Shown here in pieces: positions 1 to 8,474 of a stretch of 64,000 nucleotides of DNA. Position numbers and translations under genes: made by a program. This stretch comes from Akkermansia muciniphila (lineage in GTDB: Bacteria; Verrucomicrobiota; Verrucomicrobiia; Verrucomicrobiales; Akkermansiaceae): NCBI RefSeq assembly GCF_030848305.1, contig NZ_CP114598.1, forward strand, positions 310,001-374,000, given 5' to 3'. Below the pieces are notes generated by a model that did not search any database, was not told where the DNA came from, and was given only the letters and a program-made list of their open reading frames with translations. Each line of letters starts with the position of its first letter. Within the stretch, counting starts at the first letter, position 1.

Positions 1-52
1 GGACGGCGGTAAAAAACGAGCGCATAAAAACCTTCCGCCCCTTCCTTCCCAT
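1..52 (-). CDS. possible 5' end of a gene leaving the window at the left
   Basis: Reading leftwards from an ATG at 52 gives MGRKGRKVFMRSFFTAV, open to the window edge; a second in-frame ATG lies at 25. A short basic stretch followed by hydrophobic residues could be the start of a signal peptide. Only 17 codons are visible, so neither the gene nor its function can be confirmed. Confidence 0.25.
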   Translation of the reverse strand, partial: MGRKGRKVFMRSFFTAV

Positions 53-529
53 GTTAAAAATCCGGCTAATGAGAATATGCGGGAAATCTGCATCTATCAG
101 TCACTCCTGATGCAAATTTATGAAAAAAAACTCCTTCTTGCTCCTTCACAGCGGTGTTGTGGAACAGCCTTTTTTACGCCGCAGATTTCGTCAAACTGGA
201 CGATCAGGCCTGGAACGGGGAGCTTCGGTCATGAATGCCCTGCCCGCACGTTCAATCCATTCGGAGTTTCTCTGAAAAACGTTCTCCCAAAAAGATTTGT
301 CAGACCTGCTCTGGGCTGCCAATGGCCTCAACCGCCATAAACCGCCAGGACGTCAAAATTACATATGCACTAAAGACGGGACGACTACCTACCCGCGAGC
401 CAGCATGAACAAGGATGCCCCGGCAAAGGCTCTGAAGCTAACCTCTTCCCAAATACCCATGCTCTGCCATCCGGTAAAATATAAAAAATAAAAGCTTCCT
501 GTTCCATTCTCCAGACACAACAGGCAGTA
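53..529. other. intergenic stretch, no supported gene
   Basis: The open frames here (for example 77-340 on the plus strand) have low-complexity, Cys/Pro-rich translations with no recognisable domain and no good ribosome binding site. I see no RNA gene or clear terminator. The left part probably holds the promoter of whatever gene leaves the window at base 1. Confidence 0.4.
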
Positions 530-1006
530 TCAGGGCTCCGGCAGAATATCCACGTAAATACCGGGAGAACTGCCTTCGATGGGCGTCGCGCCCACAGCCC
601 GGGCATAAAAATCAGCCGGACCTACCCCGCCGATGATACCGTATGCATAACCCAGCTCCCGCAGTCCTTTCAGGGCGGAAATCAATAGCACAGTGCCCAA
701 TCCGCTTCTGCGAGCCTCTTCCGCCACTCCCATGGGGCCCAAAAAACCGCGAGCCGTCACATCGTAACAGGCAAAACCAAGAATCTTCTTCTCCCGTGTG
801 GCAATATAACAGGAAATGGGCTGGCGGCCGAAGGCAGCTTTCGCCTCACTTACCCACTTGGGAGAAAAATTCCGGCCAACCCAGTCAGCTACCAAATGAC
901 GTTCGTAAGCACCCGGACGGCGGATCAAAAAACCTTCCTTCTCCAGCCTCCTCAGGTCTTCTTCAATATCGGGCAAATCATACAGCCGCACCAGCATATC
1001 CATCAT
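530..1006 (-). CDS. GNAT-family N-acetyltransferase
   Basis: A 158-residue protein with a GNAT (Gcn5-related) acetyltransferase fold, expected to transfer acetyl from acetyl-CoA to an unknown amine. The C-terminal half shows the family core: a beta strand (ISCYIATREKKILGFACYD), then the acetyl-CoA loop region GVAEEARRSGLGTVLL corresponding to the Q/RxxGxG/A motif, then a helix and a final strand. The N-terminal part (LVRLYDLPDIEEDLRRLEKEGFLIRRP) resembles the substrate-binding half of such enzymes. It stands alone between an empty stretch and tRNA-Pro. Several ATGs cluster at the start (MMDM), so the exact start may move by up to three codons. The substrate cannot be read from the sequence. 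Confidence 0.8.
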   Translation of the reverse strand: MMDMLVRLYDLPDIEEDLRRLEKEGFLIRRPGAYERHLVADWVGRNFSPKWVSEAKAAFGRQPISCYIATREKKILGFACYDVTARGFLGPMGVAEEARRSGLGTVLLISALKGLRELGYAYGIIGGVGPADFYARAVGATPIEGSSPGIYVDILPEP

Positions 1007-1101
1007 AACCCCGGCACCGTATCACAACTAAGTGCCGTGGCGAATAAAAAAAACTGGACAAACCCATCTTTCAATCTTAGACTTCGCCGCACCACAAACA
1101 A

Positions 1102-1178
<77 letters not shown>

Positions 1179-1184
1179 ATTTTC

Positions 1185-1208
1185 AAGCCGCCTCCGGGCG
1201 GCTTTTTG
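1185..1208 (+). terminator. terminator of tRNA-Pro
   Basis: The inverted repeat AGCCGCC-TCCG-GGCGGCT is followed by a T run directly after the tRNA, as expected for intrinsic termination. Confidence 0.75.
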
Positions 1209-1501
1209 ATTACTTATTTACTGATATAAAATAATTTTGCCTATCAGTAACTCCACACTTCTCTTATTTTGCGCCACGGTAAATAAACAGCGTCATGCTG
1301 ATTGAATTTACCCTCTTCACAGGAACAAAATCAAACGGGCAAATCTTCTCAATTAAGCCTGGAGGATGTCAGGGTTATTTGCCGATGCAGAGGAAAAATT
1401 ATCTATGCCCAATTCTCACTCCTGTGCCAGACAGCATCACAGCCGCTGCGGAAACATTCTATTACATTCAAAATCCTCAAACAGGAAAATGAACCTCCCC
1501 C

Positions 1502-1536
1502 ACAAAAATCCCCGCTCATATTTCATGAACGGGGAT
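1502..1536 (-). terminator. terminator of the signal-peptide protein gene
   Basis: On the minus strand ATCCCCG and CGGGGAT form a stem around a 15-nt loop, followed by TTTTTG. It lies about 40 bases beyond the stop codon at 1574 of the leftward gene pair. Confidence 0.6.
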
Positions 1537-1573
1537 AATTCAAATAAAGTCGAATCAGGGAGAGAAGACCGGG

Positions 1574-2152
1574 TTACTTGCCGGATTCCGGTTTGAAACG
1601 AGCTGCTTCTGATTCGGCGGTTATTTTTGCAGGCTCGATGTGCAGGAGCTTTTTCATGGCGCGACCCGGGTCACTCTCCGTCATCGGAAAATATCTGACG
1701 TGGTCGCCCAATCTGTAGGAATCCAGTCCATAAATGCTGTCAGCCGGAATAAAATCTTCCGGCGTATTCAGCAGTTTTTCTACCTCCTTTGAAGACGCAA
1801 GGACATAACTCAGATTACAACTGGAATACAATTCCGTTTTAGGAGCGCTTCCCTTGGGAAGCTTATTGGCGTGCCCGTTCCACTTGACCAGAGCTTCTAC
1901 AGGAATATCTCCCCGCAGCGACTGAACGACGCGGGCATAGTGCGTCGTTCCCTGGTCAGTGGAGACTATTTTGTAAATGATAACAGACAGGATCACATCG
2001 CTTTTTTCTAAATTTCGGGCTGTACCCCTGAGAAAACTATCTTGTTCTACTTCGGCCTGCGTAGCAACATGGGAAGAACGGTCTGGCTCTCCAAAGGCTA
2101 CGGTTGAAAGTAACCCTGAAAACAGAACGCAAAGAAAAGAAACATACTTCAT
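1574..2152 (-). CDS. secreted protein of unknown function, candidate immunity partner of the amidase
   Basis: A 192-residue protein that I do not recognise. It begins with a clear Sec signal peptide (MKYVSFLCVLFSGLLSTVAFG), so the mature protein should be periplasmic or released. The mature part has alternating strands (DVILSVIIYKIVSTDQGTTHYARVVQSL) and two cysteines (Cys113 and near the RGD-like segment none visible). It lies about 100 bases downstream of the PA14-Tae4-like amidase gene on the same strand and shares its terminator. Periplasmic location next to a peptidoglycan amidase is what Tai-type immunity proteins show, but no Tai motif is recognisable, so the immunity role is inference from position only. 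Confidence 0.6.
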   Translation of the reverse strand: MKYVSFLCVLFSGLLSTVAFGEPDRSSHVATQAEVEQDSFLRGTARNLEKSDVILSVIIYKIVSTDQGTTHYARVVQSLRGDIPVEALVKWNGHANKLPKGSAPKTELYSSCNLSYVLASSKEVEKLLNTPEDFIPADSIYGLDSYRLGDHVRYFPMTESDPGRAMKKLLHIEPAKITAESEAARFKPESGK

Positions 2153-2252
2153 ATGTATATATTAGATACTGATTTTTTGGTTTATATTCAATAAAAATAG
2201 GGCTAACACAGAAAAATGTCCACCCTATGAATATATTATTTAATATCAGTTA

Positions 2253-3158
2253 TTAATCATCCAGTGTCGATCTTTGGAGCAGCCACACGGGGCCGGAAAT
2301 AAAACTGCCCATGCCAATGTTATTTCCCGGACACATTCCCACATGCAGACTATCGCCAAATACGATAATATCTCCAGCCTGGGGAGTGTTGTACCCATTT
2401 TCTCCATCATCCGGATAATCAGGAGTTCCCAGCAGGGTACGGAGATAAACCGCCATTTGAGCTGCGCTGATGATAACATGCTTTTTACCCCCCAACGCCT
2501 GGGAATTACCTTTTGCCCCAATATTATTGGTTCCCGGAGCTCCATTAAGGTCAATACCATAACTACTAAGAGCAATGCTCAGACGCAAGGCGCAACTGTT
2601 AATGTAATTGGTATCTCCCGAAACGTGGCTATCGTTCAGCCATCCTCCAATATAGATCCACACATCATCTGTAGTCATGGTGGGATAATCCACTACATTG
2701 TAGCATCCCAATAGACGTTGTACATTGGCAATATTCCAAAGATTTTTTGGAGCATCAATTTCCCAAAGTTCCATTTCGGAATCTCCCATCTTGGGAACAA
2801 ACTCCTCCGCATTGGGGTAAGGAGCAATTTCTTCCGGTACGGCAAGGTTCTCATGATGCAGTTTCGCATAGTGAAAGCCCTTTTTAAGTTCCTTGCTTCC
2901 AGAAACGGATGTGGACGAATGCGATCCAGTCAGTTCCGCTACCTTTTCACCATTGATTTCCAGATAGCCGTTGTCGTCAATCTGAATCGTGAAATTATAG
3001 GTTCCATCTTCCGGAACGCGGATATATCCTTCCCAGTCATGTACCCCGGTTTCTTCCGTCTTATGCCATCCAATCTTGGGGGGCTCTTTCTTCGTTACCT
3101 TGTAACGGCGGTTGTTTTCTGCATCCAACGGGTGGAATGGTTTTGTTGATATAGCCAT
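2253..3158 (-). CDS. PA14-like domain fused to Tae4-type cysteine amidase
   Basis: A 301-residue protein with two parts. Residues about 38-105 resemble a PA14/GLEYA beta-sandwich (DWEGYIRVPEDGTYNF, then DDNGYLEINGEKV), a carbohydrate-binding type fold. Residues about 165-292 match the Tae4 amidase family: GGWLN, then INSCALRLSIALSSYGI with candidate nucleophile Cys189, then GDIIVFGDSLHVGM with candidate base His272. Known Tae4 enzymes are T6SS effectors that cleave peptide cross-links in peptidoglycan. There is no signal peptide, and no T6SS structural gene is visible in this window, so the export route is unknown. The gene is followed by a signal-peptide protein and sits in a segment bounded by tRNA-Pro and a tRNA-Pro fragment. 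Confidence 0.75.
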   Translation of the reverse strand: MAISTKPFHPLDAENNRRYKVTKKEPPKIGWHKTEETGVHDWEGYIRVPEDGTYNFTIQIDDNGYLEINGEKVAELTGSHSSTSVSGSKELKKGFHYAKLHHENLAVPEEIAPYPNAEEFVPKMGDSEMELWEIDAPKNLWNIANVQRLLGCYNVVDYPTMTTDDVWIYIGGWLNDSHVSGDTNYINSCALRLSIALSSYGIDLNGAPGTNNIGAKGNSQALGGKKHVIISAAQMAVYLRTLLGTPDYPDDGENGYNTPQAGDIIVFGDSLHVGMCPGNNIGMGSFISGPVWLLQRSTLDD

Positions 3159-3618
3159 AATGTTATGTTTCGTATCGTTTACTACTGAATGAACTGAATA
3201 TTCAGTTCATAAACACCTTGAAAAATTTCTCGCTCCCCATCAACACGTTTAACGCGTAATCTAACCCTCATTCGGAACGTGAAGGAAAAGGTTAAAACGG
3301 CACGATAACCAAGCCGGAAATAAAAGATTTGAAAAGGGCACCAGAAAAACAATCATTGATTATCAATAGTTACATTTCAAATTTTCTTCATTCGGACCAA
3401 AGAGACCGCTGGTTCGAATCCTGTCCTTTCGATTATTTTCTAACAGCCTCTTCCGGACGGGTATTTTTTCCGGCAAAACACTACCCTTGCAAAAGCCTGC
3501 AAAAAGACCACTGGCAGCTGATTCTTTTATCTGGGAAAGGCCCCTGCTGGGATACTTTATCAGTCATCCTTCAAATTCCCATTGCTCCATACATGTTTCT
3601 TTCTCTAAAATACAGGTA
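3159..3618. other. intergenic stretch with tRNA remnant
   Basis: This stretch separates the leftward amidase gene from the rightward GYF_2 gene. It must hold divergent promoters, though I cannot assign them with confidence. It contains the degraded tRNA-Pro 3' half at 3386-3435, followed by a sequence resembling the tRNA terminator (3446-3469). No protein gene is supported: the ATG at 3487 in frame with the GYF_2 gene is less likely than 3619, because residues before 3619 match nothing. Confidence 0.5.
3386..3435 (+). pseudogene. decayed 3' half of tRNA-Pro(CGG)
   Basis: From the anticodon stem to the CCA region this stretch aligns without gaps to bases 1129-1178 of tRNA-Pro. The T arm GGTTCGAATCCTGTC (3411-3425) is identical over 15 bases, and most of the anticodon arm is kept (CTTCATTCGGACCAAAG against CTTCGTTCGGGACGAAG). 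The 5' half is missing, so it cannot be functional. This is the form left at the far side of an element integrated into a tRNA 3' end. Confidence 0.65.
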
Positions 3619-4464
3619 ATGAGTGAATACTTCCTGAAACTTCCCGGCGATTCCCAGCCGAGAGCCTATTCCGAATACGAAGTCCGTGAATTTCTGGGAC
3701 AGGGCGTAATCGACTCAAAAACGCTTACCTGGAAACAGGGTATGGAAGGATGGCAGCCTGTAGACCAAGTTCTTCCGCCAATGTCACCAGTATGGGAGGA
3801 AACACAGAATCAAGAAAGCAAAGACCAGCCAGAGGAGCAGCAGTACCGTTTGCGTTATTCTTTAAACGGGCTGGCCAAATTATCCATTTTGGCATGTTTC
3901 GTATTGCTGCCCTTCATGCTCTGGAGCAGCTGGCTTGTTTTTTCCAATCATGTCGTTAATTATGAAGAGATCCAGACACTCATTCAGCAGAATATGGTTC
4001 ACCTGCCATCTTTTGCGGCGCCGTTGGTCTTCCTCCTCAGCATCCTGTTCATTCCATCCCTGCTCATCCAGCTGATCTGGCTGTACCGGGCATCTGCCAA
4101 TATTCAGGAATTTCAAGTTCCGGGAATCCGGTTCACTCCCTTTCTTAGCGTTCTTCTAAGCTGCATGCCGGTAGTTGGCATGGTTCTCAATGCCCTGGTT
4201 CTCCAGGAAATATATAAGGCATCCAAAAACCCGGCAGAATGGATGCAGCAAACACCCTCCCGCTCCCTGCGCCTGTATCTGCTGGTAACTACGGCTCTAA
4301 CTCTGTGCACTCTTTTCCCTTTCGGGGCGGAACATTACGTAACGGCCTTTCTGCTCACCGGTGCACTGATGACGGCAGCGAGCATCCTGTGGCTGATCTG
4401 TGTCCTGCAAATCACCAGAAAACAGGAAGAACTGGTATCCAAAAATCAAAACTCCCGTTCTTAA
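3619..4464 (+). CDS. GYF_2-domain membrane protein
   Basis: A 281-residue protein from the ATG at 3619. Residues 1-50 form a GYF_2 (DUF4339) domain: MSEYFLKLPGDSQPRAYSEYEVREFLGQG and LTWKQGMEGWQPV, a short fold often placed at the cytoplasmic N-terminus of bacterial membrane proteins. An acidic linker follows, then about four to six hydrophobic segments (for example LSILACFVLLPFMLWSSWLVF and FAAPLVFLLSILFIPSLLIQLIWL). The function is unknown; the GYF_2 part may bind proline-rich partners. It stands alone between a leftward island and a leftward operon. A second GYF_2 membrane protein lies in the prophage at 19843-20337. Confidence 0.75.
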   Translation: MSEYFLKLPGDSQPRAYSEYEVREFLGQGVIDSKTLTWKQGMEGWQPVDQVLPPMSPVWEETQNQESKDQPEEQQYRLRYSLNGLAKLSILACFVLLPFMLWSSWLVFSNHVVNYEEIQTLIQQNMVHLPSFAAPLVFLLSILFIPSLLIQLIWLYRASANIQEFQVPGIRFTPFLSVLLSCMPVVGMVLNALVLQEIYKASKNPAEWMQQTPSRSLRLYLLVTTALTLCTLFPFGAEHYVTAFLLTGALMTAASILWLICVLQITRKQEELVSKNQNSRS

Positions 4465-4479
4465 CTGGAAAAAACGTAA

Positions 4480-5349
4480 TCAGCGCCTTTCCTTTTCTTC
4501 CTTGGGCGACTGACTGCTTGGGAGGATTTTATCCAAAGCTTCCATACTGTTATCCTTATACAGGTTCTCCAGCAGTTTTTCCCACCCCGCCGCCATCTGA
4601 ACCTGTTTCAAGGCAATAATGGGATCAGGCATCATCATTTCAGGGTCGGGAGCATATTGCTTCATCACCTCATCCGGATTGATTCTGTTAAACGTCGTCT
4701 TCCCATAGCCCGGCATTCCCGCCTCATGGGCTATGGATTCAATCATCTCAAAATGCAAATGCGCCAAATAGTTGCCATGCGCAGTTCCGACTGAGCCAAT
4801 TTGCTCTCCGCGTCCCACCAAAGTCCCCAACGGAATATCGCTGACGGTCTTCAAATGGGCATACAAACTCTGCACAAAACGCCCGTCCGGCAAACGGTGC
4901 AGCAGCACGACAACATTGCCCCAATCAGGAGAAGGTTCTCCTGCATAAATCAGCAATCCGCGGCCGGCGGCCCTCACGGGCAGTCCCTCATCCGTGTTTT
5001 CTCCTCCTATTCCATTTAAATCCTGTCCTGCATGCCTTCCCTTACGGACAACATTCATATCCCCCACCCCTTGGGCAACATAGGTAAACGCGCCATTTTC
5101 ATCTCCGAGGGGCGACGTGAACACATCGGCCAGAGGCGCCTTCGCCAGATCCTGGAGCGTCAACAAAACCATCCGGTAATCTACAGGAACCGGAGCAGAC
5201 TGCGGAATGTCTTCATCATAAATATTATGGTGCATCCCAGCCTCCGGAACGGCGGCATATTTCGCCTTGTACCAGGCAAATGCCGTAATCAAGACACAGG
5301 CCGTTCCCAAAAGCCCCATAATGACGCGGGATGTCGTCTTATCTATCAT
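4480..5349 (-). CDS. M23 (LytM-type) metallopeptidase, membrane anchored
   Basis: A 289-residue protein with one N-terminal membrane segment (residues about 9-26) and a periplasmic M23 domain. Zinc-binding motifs are present: HAGQD (His106, Asp110), then YAHL (His165), then HLHFE (His197, His199). Such enzymes cut peptidoglycan peptide bridges; because the usual catalytic residues remain, activity is likely. The C-terminal 70 residues are helical and acidic. It is the last gene of the leftward dapA-dapB-folK-panB run, after a 47-base gap. The connection to lysine and diaminopimelate synthesis is cell-wall metabolism in general, an inference from gene order only. Confidence 0.85.
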   Translation of the reverse strand: MIDKTTSRVIMGLLGTACVLITAFAWYKAKYAAVPEAGMHHNIYDEDIPQSAPVPVDYRMVLLTLQDLAKAPLADVFTSPLGDENGAFTYVAQGVGDMNVVRKGRHAGQDLNGIGGENTDEGLPVRAAGRGLLIYAGEPSPDWGNVVVLLHRLPDGRFVQSLYAHLKTVSDIPLGTLVGRGEQIGSVGTAHGNYLAHLHFEMIESIAHEAGMPGYGKTTFNRINPDEVMKQYAPDPEMMMPDPIIALKQVQMAAGWEKLLENLYKDNSMEALDKILPSSQSPKEEKERR

Positions 5350-5396
5350 CGTACCGACTCTATACCCACGGAACCGGATTTACAACCACAAGATAG

Positions 5397-6332
5397 TCAG
5401 TCCAGCGTCTGCGGAAATTGTTCCATCCATAATTTGCGCGCCGCGCGGATATCTTCTGAGGGAACACGACTGGAGAGTTCCCATACGAGCGGAACTCCAT
5501 GCGGGAAAAAAGGAAGAAGACGTTCAAAGGGAACCACTCCCCCCAACAGAGGAACCTGATGATCCCGCGCCGGCCATTTGACATCGTTCACATGCCCCCC
5601 AATCAAATGGGAAGACATTCGGCGAAGAAATTGTTCATGATTTAATATCAGTAAATTATGCTTTCTTTGAATATGCCCGAAATCATGCCAGTAACCGATA
5701 AAGGGATTTTCTTCAAACTCCTTCATCAACAAATTCATTTCATCCTCACTCGGCACCTGCTCATAATGGCTGCGACCTTCAATGCCCAGCTTGACGCCAA
5801 ATTGTCCGGCTTGCGGAAGGAGTTGCCGGAGAGCTTCTCGCGCCCGTTCCAGATAAACGGGAGCCAGGCGGTTGCGGCGGCGTACAAATTCGCCCTTGGT
5901 GCCGGCAAACGATTCCGTTCCCACCATTCCCTGACGCGCCAGGTTTTGCAAATGAGCCGTATCCGTGCGTTTCGCCAAGGGTTCCACCGTTCCCATATGC
6001 AACACAATATATCCGGCCCCCAGCGCTGCGCCCTGCTCAATAGACTTTTTCGTCAATTCAATAGCCTTGGAACGCACCTGCGGCAAATCTGCCGTAAAAG
6101 GCCTGCTGTCTGGAGAATCCCCCACCTCGTCAATCGGTGCGGGGAAAAAATTATGTACCCCAGCCACCTGCACCTTTCCGGCTTCTACCGCCCTCATGAT
6201 ACCGGGCAAAAGGGATAACTTGATGCCGTGGGAAAGTTCCACATGGTCAAAACCCAAAGAAAGAATTTCATCAATCATTTCTTCCCCGTCCTGATGACGG
6301 TGGGAATTCCAGCACGTAGAAAATACCAGCAT
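5397..6332 (-). CDS. sugar phosphate isomerase/epimerase-like TIM barrel (AP endonuclease 2 family)
   Basis: A 311-residue TIM-barrel protein of the xylose isomerase-like superfamily. Features include FDHVELSHG near residue 30, GAGYIVLHMG near residue 110, KLGIEGRSHYEQ near 190 and YWHDFGHIQ near 225, which carry the acidic and histidine residues that bind a divalent metal in this family. A late GGHVNDVKW provides a further histidine. Members isomerise or epimerise sugars or act as dehydratases; the substrate cannot be told from sequence. It lies between panB and the M23 peptidase with a 13-base gap to panB, so it is probably co-transcribed. Confidence 0.8.
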   Translation of the reverse strand: MLVFSTCWNSHRHQDGEEMIDEILSLGFDHVELSHGIKLSLLPGIMRAVEAGKVQVAGVHNFFPAPIDEVGDSPDSRPFTADLPQVRSKAIELTKKSIEQGAALGAGYIVLHMGTVEPLAKRTDTAHLQNLARQGMVGTESFAGTKGEFVRRRNRLAPVYLERAREALRQLLPQAGQFGVKLGIEGRSHYEQVPSEDEMNLLMKEFEENPFIGYWHDFGHIQRKHNLLILNHEQFLRRMSSHLIGGHVNDVKWPARDHQVPLLGGVVPFERLLPFFPHGVPLVWELSSRVPSEDIRAARKLWMEQFPQTLD

Positions 6333-6345
6333 AAAAAATCAATTG

Positions 6346-7143
6346 TTATGAGCTGATGGAACCGGGCTCCGTATAGCAATCTTCCATCCACTCCTTGACG
6401 GCGGCAATCATGCTTCCGGCTACGTCCGCGCGAGGTTTGACGAAAGCCGGAACAAACCACGGAAACGCTCCCACCAGATCATGAATCACCACGACATCGC
6501 CGTCACACGTATGAGCGCCGGAACCAATACCCAACGTGGGAATGGAAGAATGTACGGTAATTTGACGGGCAGCATGAGGCGTTACGCCCTCCACAACCAC
6601 GGCACAAGCCCCCGCCTCCGCCACGGCCGCCACATCCCTTACCAGGGCTTCCTCCTCTGAGGAGGATTTTCCTTTAATCTTGTATCCTCCCTCCTCCAGC
6701 ACTTTTTGCGGCAGAAGACCGATATGACCCACTACGGGAATACCGGCCTCCACAATAGCACGGATATTTTCCGCTTGGGCTGCCCCCCCTTCCAGCTTGA
6801 CTGCATCCGCCCCAGCCAAAAACAATTTCTTTGCGGATTGCACGGCCTGTTCCACCGTATCATAAGAATGTATGGGCATATCTCCCACCAGCAGGGCGTT
6901 CTTCACTCCGCGCGCAGTAGCTTCCACATGATGAAGCATATGATCCAGCGTCACATGAGTGGTATCCGGAAAACCCAAAACCACCATCCCCAGGGAATCA
7001 CCCACCAGCACAATATCTACGCCGGCTTCATCCAAAAGGCGGCCTGTAGGATAGTCATAAGCAGTTACCAGAGTCACATGCCGCCTGTTCTTGCAGGCGC
7101 GGATGCGTTCCGCTTTCTCAAAAGATTGATTCATGACATTCAA
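6346..7143 (-). CDS. panB: 3-methyl-2-oxobutanoate hydroxymethyltransferase
   Basis: The 265-residue product matches PanB, which adds a hydroxymethyl group from methylene-tetrahydrofolate to alpha-ketoisovalerate, giving ketopantoate for pantothenate and coenzyme A. Family signatures are visible: TAYDYPTGRLLDEAGVD, VLVGDSLGMVVLG with the metal-binding Asp, VTLDHMLHHVEA, and VKLEGG near residue 118. Length is normal for the family. The gene follows folK by 12 bases, linking two folate-related functions, and is followed by the TIM-barrel isomerase gene. The start MNVMNQSF offers two ATGs four residues apart. Confidence 0.95.
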   Translation of the reverse strand: MNVMNQSFEKAERIRACKNRRHVTLVTAYDYPTGRLLDEAGVDIVLVGDSLGMVVLGFPDTTHVTLDHMLHHVEATARGVKNALLVGDMPIHSYDTVEQAVQSAKKLFLAGADAVKLEGGAAQAENIRAIVEAGIPVVGHIGLLPQKVLEEGGYKIKGKSSSEEEALVRDVAAVAEAGACAVVVEGVTPHAARQITVHSSIPTLGIGSGAHTCDGDVVVIHDLVGAFPWFVPAFVKPRADVAGSMIAAVKEWMEDCYTEPGSISS

Positions 7144-7155
7144 TAAACATGCGAT

Positions 7156-7665
7156 TTACCAGCGTTCCGATACCAGAAGCGGATCAGCTTCATCCGTATC
7201 CAATCCCGCCAACAGGCAGGCAACCGTTTTATGCTGGCGCGGCAGGATAAGTTCCGGCCTGATATCGGAAAGAGGTTTTAAAACAAATTTCCTCAAATGG
7301 GCTCTGGGATGGGGGAGAATCAGACGAGGAGGATCATTGACCACCATGTCCCCCACATAAATAATATCCACATCCGCCGTCCTGGGTTCACAGCGGATCC
7401 CGGAACGAACGCGTCCCAAGGCCCGTTCTATACCCTGGCAATGCACAAGCAATTCCTCCACCGTACCGGGCCAGGTAAATTCCACCACGGCATTCAAATA
7501 ATCATCCGCACCGGACGGACACCCCTGGGGACTGGTAGCATACAGGGAGGATTGCAGAAAAGGGTCATCAGACAGACTCATCTGCAACAAATGATCCCTG
7601 GCCTGAATCATCAGGCTGTTTTTATCCCCAAGGTTGGACCCCAGTGCAATGCCGGCTCTCTTCAT
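7156..7665 (-). CDS. folK: HPPK, 2-amino-4-hydroxy-6-hydroxymethyldihydropteridine diphosphokinase
   Basis: HPPK transfers pyrophosphate from ATP to hydroxymethyl-dihydropterin in folate synthesis. The 169-residue product starts at the ATG at 7665, directly giving the family N-terminus MKRAGIALGSNLGD. Other signatures: EPRTADVDIIYVG with the metal-binding acidic residues and LPHPRAHLRKFVLKPL. The open frame extends upstream to 7788, but that would overlap dapB and adds 41 residues that match nothing. The gene lies between dapB and panB in the same direction. Confidence 0.92.
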   Translation of the reverse strand: MKRAGIALGSNLGDKNSLMIQARDHLLQMSLSDDPFLQSSLYATSPQGCPSGADDYLNAVVEFTWPGTVEELLVHCQGIERALGRVRSGIRCEPRTADVDIIYVGDMVVNDPPRLILPHPRAHLRKFVLKPLSDIRPELILPRQHKTVACLLAGLDTDEADPLLVSERW

Positions 7666-7721
7666 CAGTAAAAAATATCGTGGCCGATCTAAAAAAGGAG
7701 AACGGCCACGATACCAAAAAG

Positions 7722-8462
7722 TTATAATTGGGAAAGCCCCAGAACATCTTCCATGGTATACAGCCCCGGCTCCCGATTCTGGAGCCAAAGAGCCGCGCGA
7801 ACAGCACCGGAGGCAAATGTCATACGGCTGGACGCCTTATGGGTAAGCTCCAGCCGTTCTCCATCAGAAGCAAATATCACGGTATGATCCCCCACCACAT
7901 CTCCCCCCCGCAGGGAATGCATACCTATTTCCTTGGCGGGTCGAGGCCCTACCAGTCCTTCACGGCCAAAAACCACGCTATCTTCATAATTCCTGTCAAT
8001 AGCGCCGGACAGAATTTCCGCCAGTGTCCGGGCAGTACCGGAAGGAGCGTCAATCTTATGACGGTGATGCATCTCCATCACCTCTATATCGCAACTGCCT
8101 CCCAGAATCTGGGCCGCCTTGCGCGTCAGCCAGAACAGGGCGTTCACCCCCACGGAATAATTGGAAGCAAACACAATCGGAATGGATGCAGCGGCATCCA
8201 CAATCTCCTGGCGTTCCAGATCCGTATGTCCTGTAGTGCCTATGACCAGAGGCTTGTTATTGGCGACAGCTTCCGCCAGCAAAGTGCTGGTGAAAGCATG
8301 ATGGGAAAAATCAATGGCTACGTCGCATTTGGCAAGGGCCGGATACAGCTCCTGCCCCTGGTCATGAGTGGCCCCCACGCAAGTATCCGGATTCAGCGTC
8401 ACCGCCTCTTGGATAGCCTGGCCCATGCGGCCCGAAATGCCTGTAACAAGAATGGAAATCAT
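7722..8462 (-). CDS. dapB: 4-hydroxy-tetrahydrodipicolinate reductase
   Basis: DapB reduces the DapA product with NAD(P)H in the diaminopimelate/lysine pathway. The 246-residue sequence has the nucleotide-binding GISGRMGQAI at the start, the segment GTTGH, and the catalytic motif EMHHRHKIDAPSGTA with the paired histidines and lysine. Length is normal. It starts 12 bases after dapA ends, so the two consecutive enzymes are co-transcribed. Confidence 0.96.
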   Translation of the reverse strand: MISILVTGISGRMGQAIQEAVTLNPDTCVGATHDQGQELYPALAKCDVAIDFSHHAFTSTLLAEAVANNKPLVIGTTGHTDLERQEIVDAAASIPIVFASNYSVGVNALFWLTRKAAQILGGSCDIEVMEMHHRHKIDAPSGTARTLAEILSGAIDRNYEDSVVFGREGLVGPRPAKEIGMHSLRGGDVVGDHTVIFASDGERLELTHKASSRMTFASGAVRAALWLQNREPGLYTMEDVLGLSQL

Positions 8463-8474
8463 ATCACTAAAATA

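Noticed and set aside
2253..3158. Calling a type VI secretion system from the Tae4-like amidase
   Set aside because: No T6SS structural gene is present in the window, so only the effector-like domain can be stated.
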